The notes under the pieces are model-generated. The model had not been told where the DNA came from. It ran no database searches and was given only the letters and a program-made list of their open reading frames with translations. Both the position numbers and the translations under genes were made by a program. A stretch of 64,000 nucleotides of DNA, taken from Toxonevra muliebris (taxonomy: Eukaryota; Arthropoda; Insecta; Diptera; Pallopteridae). Position 1 is the first letter of the stretch; each line of letters opens with the position of its first letter. Location of the stretch: NCBI GenBank assembly GCA_963691655.1, contig OY829327.1, forward strand, positions 66,414,079 to 66,478,078. Direction: 5' to 3'. Below are positions 35,261 to 48,220 of the stretch, one piece after another.

Positions 35261-36426
35261 TAGGCCGGGGCAATTTGTATGGACTAAAATTTTTCGATAA
35301 CGCGCCGTCGAAATTATGATTCCTCTTGCATTACAAACAAAAAGTTCTTCCACGACATAGGTCTAAAATGAATTTCGAAGATCCGGAGTTTGAATTTTAC
35401 CGAAAATGTTCGATATATATAGAACTTTCAAGGCACTCGGAATTTTTGTAATTACACAGTGCAATAGTAAATTTCAAATGTCGAATGGATAACTTTTTAA
35501 GAGTAACTTGGGGTCGCTGGATCCGACCCTGTACTCAGGTTTTTTTCGCGTCTGAGATCCCCTGTATGGCGGCCGAAACCCATAATTTTGGTATACGTGA
35601 GCCCAATATAAAATTTTGTTTGTTTGACTTTGTCATGTCTCATATCTAAGAGAAAGTTGTTTATTATGGAAGGAGGCAAAAATTACTGAGACAGAAACAC
35701 TCCACCAACCCTCTTTACCCGCTTTTTGGGGTGTTATATGAAGCCTCCATTCGATATATGAATATATAAATGTCCCACATCGAAAAGTAGTTGGGGTCAC
35801 CGCAGGTCAAAATTACCTAGGTCCAACATTTTTTAAAAAATTATCCCTTGAAAAAATTTTTTTTTTATAATTCCTTTGTACTGATCATACCTTTTGAGGT
35901 CAAGGGGGGTGGAGGGTGTTTTGATGTTCTAGGACACTTCTCAAACACACTATAATACTTTTATCATTCCTTCGGCCTGTAGGTAATATTGTTTAAAGCT
36001 GTACTTAAAAAACTCCCAAAATTTGGATTATGGAGCTTAGATGGAAGATTCTTGTATTTACAAAAAAAAATATGCTTCTTTTTCTACTAAACAACTTTTC
36101 TATAGACACCGTCATCAATAACACATAAGTTAAGTATGTCCTGCTGCAGTCTTATTAAAGCCATGAGTTAAAATGAATATCAAAAATGAACTTCCCGTAC
36201 GAAAAAATCCCCCGAGTACCAATTTTCACAGAAAAAAATAATTACAAAAATTCCAAGTGTCATAAAAATTCTATATAAAACTGTTCGTTTTTTTTCCATA
36301 AAAATCAAATTCCGGAGCCTCGAAATTCATTTTAGACCTATGTCGTAGAAGGATTTTTTGTGCGCAAGGACAAGAGGATTCATAATTTCGACGGCGCGAT
36401 ATCGGTTGCCAAATCGCCCCGGCCTA
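35261..36426. mobile_element. Non-autonomous DNA transposon with 8-bp TSD
   Basis: The left end TAGGCCGGGGCAATTTG and the reverse complement of the right end TAGGCCGGGGCGATTTG open inverted repeats of about 130 bp, which include the shared 19-mer CGCGCCGTCGAAATTATGA and a shared stretch around ACGACATAGGTCTAAAATGA. ATGTACAT stands on both sides (35253..35260 and 36427..36434), a perfect and itself palindromic 8-bp duplication. Eight-base duplications are made by hAT and P-type transposases. The 1166-bp body has no transposase; the 60-codon minus frame at 35497..35679 is not protein-like. Confidence 0.85.
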
Positions 36427-36434
36427 ATGTACAT

Positions 36435-39100
36435 ACATACATTTGAATGTTGTTAGAATAAATACACATGCACAGAGAAGTAACAAAGCTGAACTCCTAT
36501 GCTGATGCGAATGAGAGAAAATTAAAAAAAAATCTCAGCAACATTTGTAGCATAGCAGCAGCAGCAGCAGCAGCAACGATACACAAAAATCATGTCAGGC
36601 GAAATTTACAATACGAAATATGTGCATGTGTTAGTGTATGTTTTACTGTTGTTAATAATATACATACATACCTAAGGCAATTAAATTTAATGACATTGAA
36701 ACCGTTTTATGCCAAATGAGAGTGAGAGCGTAAAAGCATCTACAGCATTAAATAATTATTCGTACGTTTATCTTTTCGCGTTTTTTGCTGTTTTTGTTGT
36801 TATTGTTGTCGTCATCATTGTTGTTAAGCTATTATTATTATTGTTATTATTGCTGTTGCTATTGCTGACTTTAAGTAGCCATTTCGTTTGCCTATGTAGC
36901 TCATTCTGTATAGTACCGACTTTTAAATATTTCTTGTTGTTTTTGCTTTTTGCAATTAATTTTTGTTCGTTGGTATTTTCTGTTTTCGCTCTGTGTGTGT
37001 GTGTTTCATTTGAGGTTAACCTGAATTCTGTGTTGATGAATTCTATGGTTTTTTAGAATATATATAGATACATTTGGAATACATAACTAAAAAAAATGTG
37101 AGATTAATGTTCTATATAGCAAAGAATGTTAACCCATCCCTGCCCAACAAGGCAAATTTTGTTTAAAAAAATATTAAGGAATAGCATTCTTCATTCTGAA
37201 CCACTTTTGTTCTATGACTTTTTCAATATTTTAATTACAAGTGTTAAAATCTGAAATTACCTAGTGGGTCGTTGGGCAGTATCTAGTAAAATAGGAACGC
37301 ATAACTTTTTTTTTAATCATATTTTTGAGAAAAATAACCAACAATTAAAACTTATGCCAATTATTCAGTGTGAAATTTATAGAAACAATATGTTTCGACT
37401 ACATATATAAAAAATCACGCCACTATTACCGTCCAAAGTGGTGTGATCATACATGGCAGAATGGCCAGGGAAAAGTTAAACTTGATAGGTAGGAGGGTAT
37501 TTATTTTTTGTATGCTCTGAAAAAAAAGTTTTGGAAACTTAAATTTTTAAAAAAATTTTAGTCCAAGTTAAGAACTAAATGCAGATAACTATTTATTACT
37601 TTAAAGTCGATATCAGGAAATTGAATTGCATTTGTTTTCACCGAAGTTCTGTTTCTTGTTCAAGCAATTATGTGAAGAACTAATCACACTCATTTTTCAC
37701 AATATAAATATGTGCTACAAATGCTAATCTCAAATACCTGAGCTTAGAGCCTGCCCAAAGAATTTTATAGAAAACGAAAATTTTGATGAGAAATGTTGAG
37801 GAGCACAGGCAAACAGGGCAAAAATATTTTCTGATTTTTCTTTTTGTTATTTTTCTTGTTTATTGTTGTTATTGTTGCATTGTATGTGTTTTATTTTGTT
37901 AATAATATTTTCCATAATAAATTTTATAAATGCCCTCGTCCCAAAATCCTAAATAAGTAAACAGTTCATGCACACACAGATTCAAAGATTTCCTGGGGAG
38001 GCGGTAGGTTGCATATTTTTTTAGTCACGTAAAACTCAGTTTTGATTCATGTTCAACGATCATTGTGTGGCATTTTCATCGGTAAGGGTGGGATGAGGGG
38101 CTTTAACCCCAAAACCCCTCCCCCGTTAGATACGCTAGTGAGCTCAACTATATACACACACAAACACAACAAAAAATAGCAACAATATCTTAACAAAAAA
38201 GTACGAAACCTCAAAAATTCATGTGCAACGATGAAAACATCTGGTAGCATCAACAGCAGCGAGCAGCACCAACAATAAAAATGTAGTCGACATTTGAAAT
38301 ATTTCGAAATTCCCTAAAGCAAAAACAGGCTCGTCTAAAAACATTTTTTTATATTGTTAATGCAGAAAAGAAACAAAAAAAAAAAAAAACAATAAAAGTG
38401 AAATGAAGGCACGATTCAAACATAAACTACGATTATTTTTCAAGTACTTAAGCTTCAAAATTTTCATAAAAATTGATTATATACAAAACAGCAGTAAAAC
38501 TACAAGTAAGTAGTTCAAGCATATGAAAATCATTTACATATATGAAATAAATACATACTCACATTCCTACTCATAGTCAGTCTTGTCCGTTGCTTAGTGA
38601 ATACTTAAATGGTGTAATGCAATGAACTATTTAGAGAACCATTAATGATATGAGAAATGAAAACAGAGACAGCTATCGAAAAGCGTAAGAAAAACTTTAT
38701 GATTAAAAGGAATTTTTATATTAATTTAGCTGAAATTGCACAAATCCAATGTTTTGTACAGTTTTAACTACTTGTCCACTTGAAATATGTGTTATGAAAT
38801 TGTTTCAAAATCTCAAAAAATGGCGGGTGGGTGAGGGTTCATGTAGAACACCTTATCTTCTCTTTGTCTTAGACATAAAACCTCTAGCTTATGAAATGTA
38901 TGTACCTGTCAGTAGACATGGGTCCTCTGATCTTGAAATGATGGTACAAAAGACTATGAAGAGCTGGGACATTACTTCCCTTAAGAAAAATTATTCGGTT
39001 ACTATCTTGCCAGAGCACTGTTTGATTGTTTTATCTATTTCTAATATTTCTTCATATAAACATACAAATATTTCTCCTTTGAGAAATCGTAAACAAACTA
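36435..39100. other. Noncoding with triplet repeats
   Basis: A (CAG)n run at about 36555..36575 and GTT/ATT triplets at 36790..36870 create low-complexity frames (36468..36719, 36709..37056) that I do not accept as genes. 38098..38125 carries GGGGCTTTAACCCC next to a C-rich run, a word repeated at 39622 and 44170, perhaps ends of decayed hAT elements. A 124-codon frame at 38749..39123 has no recognisable motif. Confidence 0.35.
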
Positions 39101-39379
39101 AATCGTTTACATACCTTCTTTAGTATCTAAATAATAAAATCGAAACCGCCTTGCACCTGAATGTTGTGGTATTAATTGTAGTGGTGGAGTTAAGAAGCTC
39201 CAACTACTGCCACTTTGATGTGTAGCCTACAGTTAGCAATTGAGTCTGAGTATTCAGACAGGTAGAACAAATAGGCAAATATTTTGAATATTCCGGAATT
39301 GAGACAGGTCTAACGATTCTTAGGCTATTATAAAAGAAAAGATACATATTTATATTGCTACATTGCTCTAAATTAAAAC

Positions 39380-39480
39380 AGGTTAGGTAAATTAACTGGT
39401 ATCCGGACCAAAGAACACCTCTGTAAATTCGGTATTCAGGCAAACTCAATATGCAGATTATGTAATGAAGATAAGAAAGA
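39380..39480 (+). pseudogene. Non-LTR retrotransposon ORF2 C-terminal scrap
   Basis: The frame reads LTGIRTKEHLCKFGIQANSI followed by CRLCNEDK, which resembles the extreme C-terminus of Jockey/I-type ORF2 proteins, where LTGHxxLxxHLxxxGI is followed by a CxxCxxxxE...HxxxxC zinc motif. Only the first two cysteines remain before a frame break; no tail or duplication was found. Confidence 0.5.
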
Positions 39481-40423
39481 AAAGAAGAAATAATTACCTT
39501 GGAATTCGCTAATATTCAACTTCCTGAGGGAGAAGGGACTACATGGCGTACTCTCAACCACTAGCCGATCCGGACATATGGATTTTAGTTTTTCTTCCCT
39601 TCAATGATTTTCATAGGCATTGGGGCATTTTAACCCCAAACACCCACTTTTTTCTTCCCCTCCCTCCCTAGAAGCCGCTAATGCTCTTGACATATGCTAG
39701 AAGGGTCACGTTATAATTGAATGAACCTCTCTCACTTGTAATGTAATACATTAATTGATTGATATTATTAATGAATAAATTATAAATTTCCGACATTTCT
39801 TAACATAAACATATATATCTCGTTTGAAATATTGAAATCAAATCAAATAAATGACACAACTTCATGTGTTTCATCCTCGGAAATTGAAAGTTACTAAAGA
39901 TTCAAAAACGTTTTAATGTTTATGAAAATATTCTGGATAAATATAAATTACTTTTATTTTCTTTATAGCAATGTTGTGAGAGTGTTTTCTCTAAATTTTG
40001 TATCAAATTTTTAACAAAAATGTTTTTACTTATAAACATACATACATACGTTACGGATGCTTACACTTCGACTATAGAATTTAATACATTCTTATAGATC
40101 GCAGCAATAAATTATGATGTCATAATACAAAGGTAAATGAGATGACGTAAATTTCACATATCTAAATGTTTATTAAGAAATTTTTTAAATATGAATAAAA
40201 TTATAAAATAAATCACAAAAATTAAAAGAAAATCTATTTGAAATGTTTGTATTGTTAAAAAATTTATGAGTTCCAATTTTGTCCTTGAATAGTGAGAACA
40301 CGAAAAACTTAACTAGTAGTTACATGTACTAAATTATTTTTATTTTTCAAATAACGAAAAAAATACGAATTTAGTTCAGTTTTAAATACATTTTAATATT
40401 TCCATAAATATATATTATTATTA

Positions 40424-40690
40424 GAGACTATGAAACTGAAATCTAGTTGTTCATATTCCATAGTTTGACTTTACTTCATTCATACTTAACAGTTCAAGGT
40501 GTGTTAACGGGCTTAATGAAACGTCATCTTTTTTGTCAAAGTGACAAAGTAACTAAGTCGCAACAATGTATAAAGGGCAGGCAAATCATACGGACGTTTG
40601 GGAACCCGCCACGATTCCTCATCAGTGATCTTTGTGATGGTTCTTACTAATATTTTAGCATTCTATATAAGTGTTTAATATTTGGAAACG
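40424..40690 (+). repeat. Solo terminal arm of the 57.3-kb inverted-repeat family
   Basis: GAGACTATGAAACTGAAATC (40424 on, with TA just before) through GATTCCTCATCAGTGATCTT to about 40690 matches the left arm at 57326..57565 and the inverse of 59880..60121. No partner arm or coding region is present here. Confidence 0.7.
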
Positions 40691-43600
40691 TTACCCAGAA
40701 TTACAAGTTTTTGTTTTCAAGTATTTTCACTGAACAGAAATAATGAATGAAACTAACACAACTGTTCTTTATACTTATTTTTGTTGAAATTCTTAATGCA
40801 ACTAGATATTTAACAGTTAGTGGCGGGTACCAAAACGATCGTATGATTTGCCTTGCCTCCATGTACCAATGCAGCCAATCATTGTTATAGCTTAGCTAAT
40901 AAACAATTAAAAACAAATACGAAAAAAAACTAGGGCTGGAGCAAGCTATGACTTTCGGGTTTTAGTTTCATGAAAATGTTTTTTAAATCGAGAGCAAGAA
41001 CCATAAACACTAGGCTATTTATGGGAAAGGGCTGTTTTATTCAGTCTTTGAATCAACTAGTGATCTAAGTTCATTGTTCTGAAGATAAATTCTCTTTGAT
41101 GAACAATTATAAGTTATCTCCTATGACTCCATCCCACTCTTGACCCGCTAATGTTTTCAAAGTTCATGTTCCGCTATTAGGGAAATGACTTTTTTATCCA
41201 AATAATGCCAATTAAAAACTGAGACACCTCAAACATAAAATATTACTATGCAGATACTAAACTTTAATTTCAAATGTCAAATATGATAGCACAATAGAAA
41301 TGTTCTATGTACATAACGTCGAATTCCACTTACAATTGCATGAAAGTGTGCCGCAAAATAAAACTAACAAAAGAGTACGATAAATGAAAAAGGTTAACAA
41401 ATGAAACAAACGGCAATGACTGTGATTATTGCTCAGAGACGTTTAAATGCTACCGATTGTGAGTTCGAGTATCTCTCAAATACCTTCAACTTCCTCCAAT
41501 GACGGTACGAGCATTTATTTATTTATTTATGTATATATGTATGTACGTATCGGTTTATTATGTATATACACTATGTATGTATTTCCTATATGCAAGTATA
41601 TTTATGCTTACAATTTGTATTTATTAGTACATTTTGACATAATTGAACTTTATGTACTATACATGTGTATGTAAGTGAGAATGTGTGCATTAGTTTGAGT
41701 TTGTATGAATGTTTGGTTTACTATGCAATTTCTATACGCTATTCTTTACATAAGTAATTGTCAACAATTAAGCATTCGTTTTCTGAAAAGTTAGAGAAAA
41801 AGAAACACTGCCATAATAGGGGTAATCACTCTTAACGTTGTAAATGGAATGGTTTCTGTGAATAAAAGTAAAACTTTATTTCAATAATGTGTTAAATCTT
41901 TTATTAAGCTGAGCGTTGATCAGGCATATAGGCGGTGAATAAGTCAGGCATAATACATATACATAGGATAACTTCAGAAGACCAATATTATTTTACTAAA
42001 GTTTTTACTAATTATGGCAATTTGCAAATTTAAAATTAAAACTTTCAACAAAAATCTACTTTTTCAAAAAAGATTCTGATAAAAATTTAAAAATACAATT
42101 TGTTTTTTCATACCCCAGAGTTTTTTACATTCGATTTGCGTAGGAGGGTTTTCAATTTGCATTTTAAGTGTAATTTTCACCCTTTAGCTTCTTTTCTTAC
42201 GAGTTTTTTAAAAAATGAATTTGTCGATTAGAAATTCAAGAAAAACTTACTTAAGAAGTTGCTTTCACATTCAAACGAAATTTTAAATACGAATTTGCAA
42301 TGAATTGCCATGAATGAATACCACCAATGAATAATATTTATTTCCACAGTTACAAAAAAAAAACAGTGCAGAATCGACACCAACAGCAAACGCTTAAAAC
42401 GCATCGAACAGATAAATACTCACACATGATGGGTAGTGGTAGAGGGGTAGCGATGGTATTCGCTAGCAAAAAAAGAAAAAAAAACAAAAAAATGCGCGCA
42501 TGACATTTTATTGTTACGCTGCGCTGCATTTAAAGCTGTTTTTATAGTTTTTTTTTCCTTTCTCTCTCTCTCTCTCTCTTTCTCTACATGGTCAAGGTTC
42601 AAGTGGGCTAATTTGTTATTACATTGTTTGCGACCAAGCATAAAACAGAAGAAAAAAAAAAAATTAAATTAAATTTTAACAAAACGTCTTCAGTTTGTTT
42701 AATAAATTTGTGCTTTGATATAAAATTAGAAAAATATTTTATTTTTAAATTTGAGTTCATATTCTGTAAAATTGTATATGCAAACTATGTAAGAATGTAT
42801 GTAAATTTTGAAGGTTAAAAATATATAAAAATTTTATTTCGCTGGCTGTTGTTTTTTCTTTTAAATGTAGCGCATTGCAACAAGTTAATCAGACAGACGT
42901 TCGAGGTATGCCGGAAAATTGAGGACAACAAATAAAATGCCACAATAGCAACAACAATCAAATGAATTTGAACAAGCAACACAAACAGCTAATTTTTGCT
43001 ACCAGTGTGAACTCGTTTGATTTTTTGTTGTTGTTTTTTTCACATTTACACAAGTTTTTTTTTTTTTTTTTTGTTTTTTGATTTTTTGTTCAAAAATAAT
43101 AAAATAACAAGTATTTTTAGCTGACCATGACAAAAATTTTAATACACATTCAAAGTAAAGAAAAAAAAAATAGTACAACTATACCCGAATCGGTCTCAAC
43201 TTCTTGTAAAATAAAGTTTTTTTTTATATTTCTTTTATTTCAGTAGATTAAATTTTATAATTAATATTAAGTAAATTACTTAAAACATATTCTAAAAATA
43301 AATTAACTTTGAGGGTATCAATTTGCCGCTGTTGAATATTTTTAATGGCTCTGCGAAATTTGGCTTCGATGAAAATGAAAAATAATCCCAAACTTTTTTT
43401 GAAATATGGCCCTCAAAATTACCAAAAACACCCCAAAAAAAAACAAGAAAATTGAGATTATTTAAAAACAAAAAACTTTTGTAAAATAATTTGGATTATA
43501 TTTAACCCGTAGGTACTGTACTGAAAACCTATCTATATATATCAATAAGTTTGCATTAGGTCTTTAGTTTTACAATAAAATGAAAAAACAAAACACAATG

Positions 43601-46003
43601 TTGTATAAATTTTTTAGATCAATCAAAGACAGATTATTCACTTTAAATATTTTGATGTGGTCTCACAGGCCAACAACAGTAGGTAAGGGTTAAAATTATA
43701 CCCAAACTTCCGGTTTTTTAGAGTTTAAAGAAATAATAGTACCGAAATTTTTGGAGACACACGCCCAAAACTTACGATCTGTTCTTTAAGTTTAAAGAAC
43801 AAGTTCTGGAAACAATGCTGTCAGCCAAAATTTGTTTTTGTTGGTTTCCCTACAAATTGTAGGGGGTGGTGGCCTTTTTTCATTTGGCTCAAATTTTACA
43901 TAGCCATTTTTTATGTTGTTTAAAAAGTTTTGAGCAGTGGTCCACAATCTGTTGCAAAAGGTTGGGGCATGCCAAGAACGAAATCAATAGTCTCTTCGCT
44001 TATATGTACTTCCTCAAGATTCATACATTTCTGAGTGAGATGTGATTAGGCGAAGTGATTTAAACTAGCACTAAATGATCGATCTTATAGGTCGAAGCTT
44101 GTCTTTATCCAGATCTTTCATATATTTAAGTCCCACTGTTTGGTACTCAATATGAGTCGATTGGTAGCTTTAACCCCCCTCCCCTCTCTTTCCCCCGGGG
44201 TTTCCTCTAAAATTAGGCTAAAAAATCATGGGATTGTGGGATTCGACACTAACTATAACTATAAATTATATTGTTACACATAAAATCACAACTAATTTTC
44301 TGCTGATTCCGAATATAGTAATGGTTTTTCGATACATCCATTTCGATTTTCTAAAATCTAAAATGAATAATAAACTTAAATTTTTTGGTGTAAGAATAGA
44401 TACTTTTTTATCAATGTACAAATTCCTCATCAAGCCGAAAAATTATAAAAAAAATTTTTTTTTCATATCTGGAAGCACAGTAAAATTTTGAAAAAAAAAC
44501 AAGTCTTGTATACAGAACGCTCCATCTATTCTAAGTAGAATACTGTATAAATGTGTATGTCTCTCGTATTTTTCTTGAAACTAAAAAATATGCCATTTTA
44601 ATTCGATTTGTTTCTTCTGTAAAAGCAAATAATAAATTACTTTACCAACCGTTTCTCTACATTCGCCTCTTTAATTCCCTTAACGAAAAGAGCGCGATAT
44701 ATTTTAGTTTTGTGTATTTGAGCGTGTGTGTGAGTGTGTAAATGTTTGTGTAATTGTGACCTCCACTTTTATTGTTACTATGAAAAAATATTTGGATACA
44801 AAAAAAAAAAAATTTACAATAACAACAACTATATACCTACCAACTATCCATCTATATACAATCTGTATGTGTGTGTGCATATAGTACATAGTTACTTATA
44901 TACAATCTCATCATCGAATGTTGTACATGTGAAGCTCACGTGCACGCGTAAGCGTCGAGCAACGCACAATTTTCAATACACATCCAACACAAATTTTGAA
45001 AATGTAAAAATCTTGTAAAAAACAAAGTTTCACACACACATCCGCATGCAAAATATCATACACACAAACAGATACACAAATATACAAACAAACAAAAATG
45101 TTGAAAATACCTACAACTTTTTTTTATTTTTTTGTTGCCTCTTGCTTTTCTCTACACAAACAATTGTATATAAAGTTCATTATTAACGTTGCTATGTACT
45201 ATGAATTTTTGTTTTTTTCGGAGGCTTGTGGCTGGGGGGTGGTGGGCAGGTGGTGAAAGGAAATGTATCTCACACATGCAAATGATGTGCAACTTGTATT
45301 TCTTTTATTCAAATTTTGTTCAATTCAATAAAAAGACATGTAGGTAAAAATTTACAAATGTATGTGTTTTTTTTATAAAAAAAATTTCTTTGCATCGAAC
45401 GTGAAACTATTTTAAACAAAATTTTTAAATAAAAAACTTGTTGCTGCGTATTTGTACGTACGAGTATTTTTGTATATAAATATCATTGTGCATGAGCTTA
45501 CTAAAAATGTATTAAAAATTTAAAATTGTAAACTTTAATTCTACGAGGGAGATGTATGCATCTGACGTCCAGAGTTTCCAACAAAAACTCCAAATACAAA
45601 TCGTGCATATATGATTGCATACGTATGCATTTTTTGCTTAGTTAGTATTTTATGGTTAGGTTGGGTGTGTCTAGCACTATACTGAAAAATCTTTACACCA
45701 AACTCTACAGAAACTACATTATTCAATTGTTAAAGATTGTATTTTCAAATTTCTTAAATTAATTTGCAAAAACTTTTGTACATGCATATAACAAAGAAAA
45801 CTTGCGTAAAGCCAAAACTTAATTGGAAAATATACTTTATCTCACTGAAGTCTACATCCTCAAAATATGTAATATAAAGTAACGGAGCTATTTGATTTAG
45901 GGAGTAGTTGAGGGAGTAGAAATCGAAATTGAGTAAAGCCATTAGTGTGCTAAACTGCTACACATGGTGCACGAGTCCAATGCTCGGCACGGTCAAAAAT
46001 CAA
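40691..46003. other. Noncoding; microsatellites
   Basis: No gene recognised. (CT)n at 42558..42582, ATGTATGTAT-type alternation at 41520..41600 and 41650..41670, T runs at 43055..43080. 44165..44205 is a C-rich block with CCCCCGGGG. Frames in 41447..45942 lack domains. Confidence 0.4.
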
Positions 46004-46006
46004 TAA

Positions 46007-46570
46007 CACAGTGCCACAGAAAATGAAAAAAAAGAAAAATGTTAGAACTCGAATATACTATTCTATATAATTTGGCTACGCTGAACAGTTTTTTTCCCAT
46101 ATGTCAAAATTTTTTGAAAAAAAATGTTTGTTGCTAAGGTTTTTAAGCCTCTTTGCCAATGACGGTGTGATGATGAAATTTTGTGCGTATATATATTTAG
46201 CTAGTGCTAATCACCATATCGAATTTGAAGATTCTAGGTTAACTATTGCCATTTGTTTCCTTAAAAACTGGCATTTTTCGAAAATTTCTCACATTTTTCT
46301 TAACTTAGATACAGTTTAGACATGTACTTAATATTTAAAATGTATCATGGGAATCATGAAGCTCCTAGCTACCAAATTTTACATCCCTATATACTTCAAT
46401 ATGGGCAAAGAGGTTTAAAAACCTAAGCAACAAACATTTTTTTTTCAATTGGGTTTTTCAAAAAATTGTGACATATGAGGGAATAACTGAAAACGCCATC
46501 GTGTTCAGCATAGCCGAATTATATAGAAAAGTATATCCGAGTTTTTGCATTTTTTTGCTGTTGCACTATG
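46007..46570. mobile_element. MITE with ~150-bp inverted repeats and TAA flanks
   Basis: The left arm (46007..46165, including ACTATTCTATATAATTTGGC and GTTTGTTGCTAAGGTTTTTA) is inverted at the right (46570..46410). Outer ends read CACAGTGCCACAG and CATAGTGCAACAG. TAA is present on both sides (46004..46006, 46571..46573); a 3-bp TWA duplication is typical of PIF/Harbinger elements, so that origin is possible. The 72-codon frame inside (46101..46319) spans the arms and is not a gene. Confidence 0.7.
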
Positions 46571-47002
46571 TAATAGAAAACTAAAATTAGGGTTAAATCT
46601 AAAAAATCTGACCAAAAGTCGAAAAACGTAAACGTTTCTTTAATGTTCTTAGTGAGTATATTTCAAGTATATTTTCATGTAAAAACAACAATAGAAGTAA
46701 AAACTAAGTTTTAGGAACATTGTAAAACATCGTTTCTGAGAAACCGAGATACAAAATAAAATATGTATCGATTTAAGGGGTTAGTATAGATTTATTTTTT
46801 AAGAGAATCAAGTTTTTAAAAACATAAATTCCGCATGCTGTATACCTGTAGAAATAAGACAAAAACTTATATATGGTTCGGAGGACAGCGACAAATAGCA
46901 ACAACGTGGCCAATACCTGAAGATGTATTCGAAATAGCTTGTAACCTGTTATTCGGCGGTTTTTGGGGTCTTTGACTAACATGGTATTTAGTGGTTTTGA
47001 AA

Positions 47003-47156
47003 GTCGCTGATTACGAATCTGAAATTATATTTTCGAAATTCAAAGTGGCAGATCTAATATGACGGATGATTTTTTAAGTTCATCAGATTTGCTTGCAACT
47101 AGTTACTCGGAGGTTTTCGGGGTTACGAATTGAATATCAGATTCGTAATCAGCGAC
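47003..47156. repeat. 20-bp perfect inverted repeat (GTCGCTGATTACGAATCTGA)
   Basis: GTCGCTGATTACGAATCTGA at 47003..47022 is perfectly inverted at 47137..47156, with weaker pairing continuing outward (GTTTTGAAA against the complement of CCTGAAAAC). The same core occurs in variants near 22462, 33987, 57932 and 58190. Confidence 0.75.
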
Positions 47157-47512
47157 CCTGAAAACATTTGAGTAACGAGTTTCAACTATTTTAGTTATGA
47201 GCTGAAAAAGTTGAGGTATTTTTGTTGTTGGTTGCGTGCAATCGTAAAACGAAATTTTTCAGCGCTTTGACGAGCAATTTTAGAAAAACAAAGCTTTTTG
47301 AATAAGTTTTTGATGACGGATCCTTCCACTTCAGGTATTTCAAGTAGTAATGGTATAACAATTTTTTGAATTAAAATCGAATTATTTTTAAGAATTATTT
47401 TAAAATATGTCGAAAAATTGGGGATTGTCTTCCATGTATGCGTTGTTTAAGTTGCTTCTTTCGTCAGTCCTCGTTATATTTTTATTATCTACCCTTCAAG
47501 TAAACTATCATT

Positions 47513-47996
47513 TTTACTGGCCCGCAACCCGCCATTGGATGCAGCCCTTCTTTCATTAATCATGAAATGGAGATACGGTTGCGTCAATTGCACTTCGACT
47601 ATTGGCGAAGACTGGATTCCTGTCGATAGTCGACGTTGTTGATTGACTCTCCTAGACAAGACAGATCTAAGTAGGCGTGACTTAAAACTCATTGTTGAAC
47701 TTGTCACAGGTTTCGCCACAGTCAACGATTTCCTGCACAAAATCGGGGTCAAGGAATCGAGCCTATGTGATGCGTGTCTCGAAGATGATGAAACGGCAGA
47801 ACATTTCATTTGTAAATGCCCTGCTTTCTCTTGGATAAGAGAAAGCGAAAGCTTCTGGCAGATTCAAGATCATTGACCAAGCTGCAGCCTAACAAAGTTA
47901 GGAGAGTGTCCCCCTTCGGGACAGAGCACAATGGGGTCTTAAGCCTACGTGCTCTCCGCTTTACGTGGACTCTACCAATACAATATAATACAATAC
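47513..47996 (+). mobile_element. 5'-truncated non-LTR retrotransposon insertion with 11-bp TSD
   Basis: AAACTATCATT occurs at 47502..47512 and again at 47997..48007, exactly bounding 484 bp. The insert ends in a short tandem tail of TACAA/TATAA units (ACCAATACAATATAATACAA) and carries the C-terminus of an ORF2 protein, so it is the 3' end of a non-LTR element copied into this site. Short tandem tails occur in I-like and related clades, in contrast to the poly(A) of many Jockey elements. Clade not resolved. Confidence 0.85.
47646..47876 (+). pseudogene. Non-LTR ORF2 C-terminus
   Basis: The open stretch reads TLLDKTDLSRRDLKLIVELV, then TGFATVNDFLHKIGVKESSL and CDACLEDDETAEHFICKCPAF. This is the end of the RNase H region and the terminal CxxC...H...C zinc motif of Jockey/I-group ORF2 proteins. 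Upstream, a TGA at 47640..47642 interrupts the frame, and the sequence before it (to 47513) is out of frame. After CPAF the frame runs on past the expected end to a TGA at 47874, probably after a small indel. It is dead by 5' truncation as well as by the stop. It has no start codon of its own. Confidence 0.8.
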
Positions 47997-48220
47997 AAAC
48001 TATCATTAATTGACTTGCAAAATTTTGAAGTGCCTTTTTTGCCCCTCCGGAAAATAACAAAGTTTATCTAAGTGAATTCCAGTTTTGATTTCCAAATTTA
48101 ACCATTTTATGTTATTAAAGTTAATGTTAAGAATTTCACGTTCTGCTTCGTTTTTTATATTTTACTTTTAACTTTATTGTTATACCCTACAGTCTGTATT
48201 TCAAACTATATTTTTTTTCT

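Noticed and set aside
36709..37056. 115-codon Val/Leu-rich frame resembling membrane segments
   Set aside because: Arises from GTT/ATT triplet repeats; no signal of a real membrane protein.
38749..39123. 124-codon plus-strand frame
   Set aside because: Parts look protein-like, but I recognise no motif and see no codon bias or splice sites; kept only as a remark in the region note.
47489..47809. 106-codon minus-strand frame over the retroposon
   Set aside because: Antisense shadow of the ORF2 C-terminus read on the plus strand.
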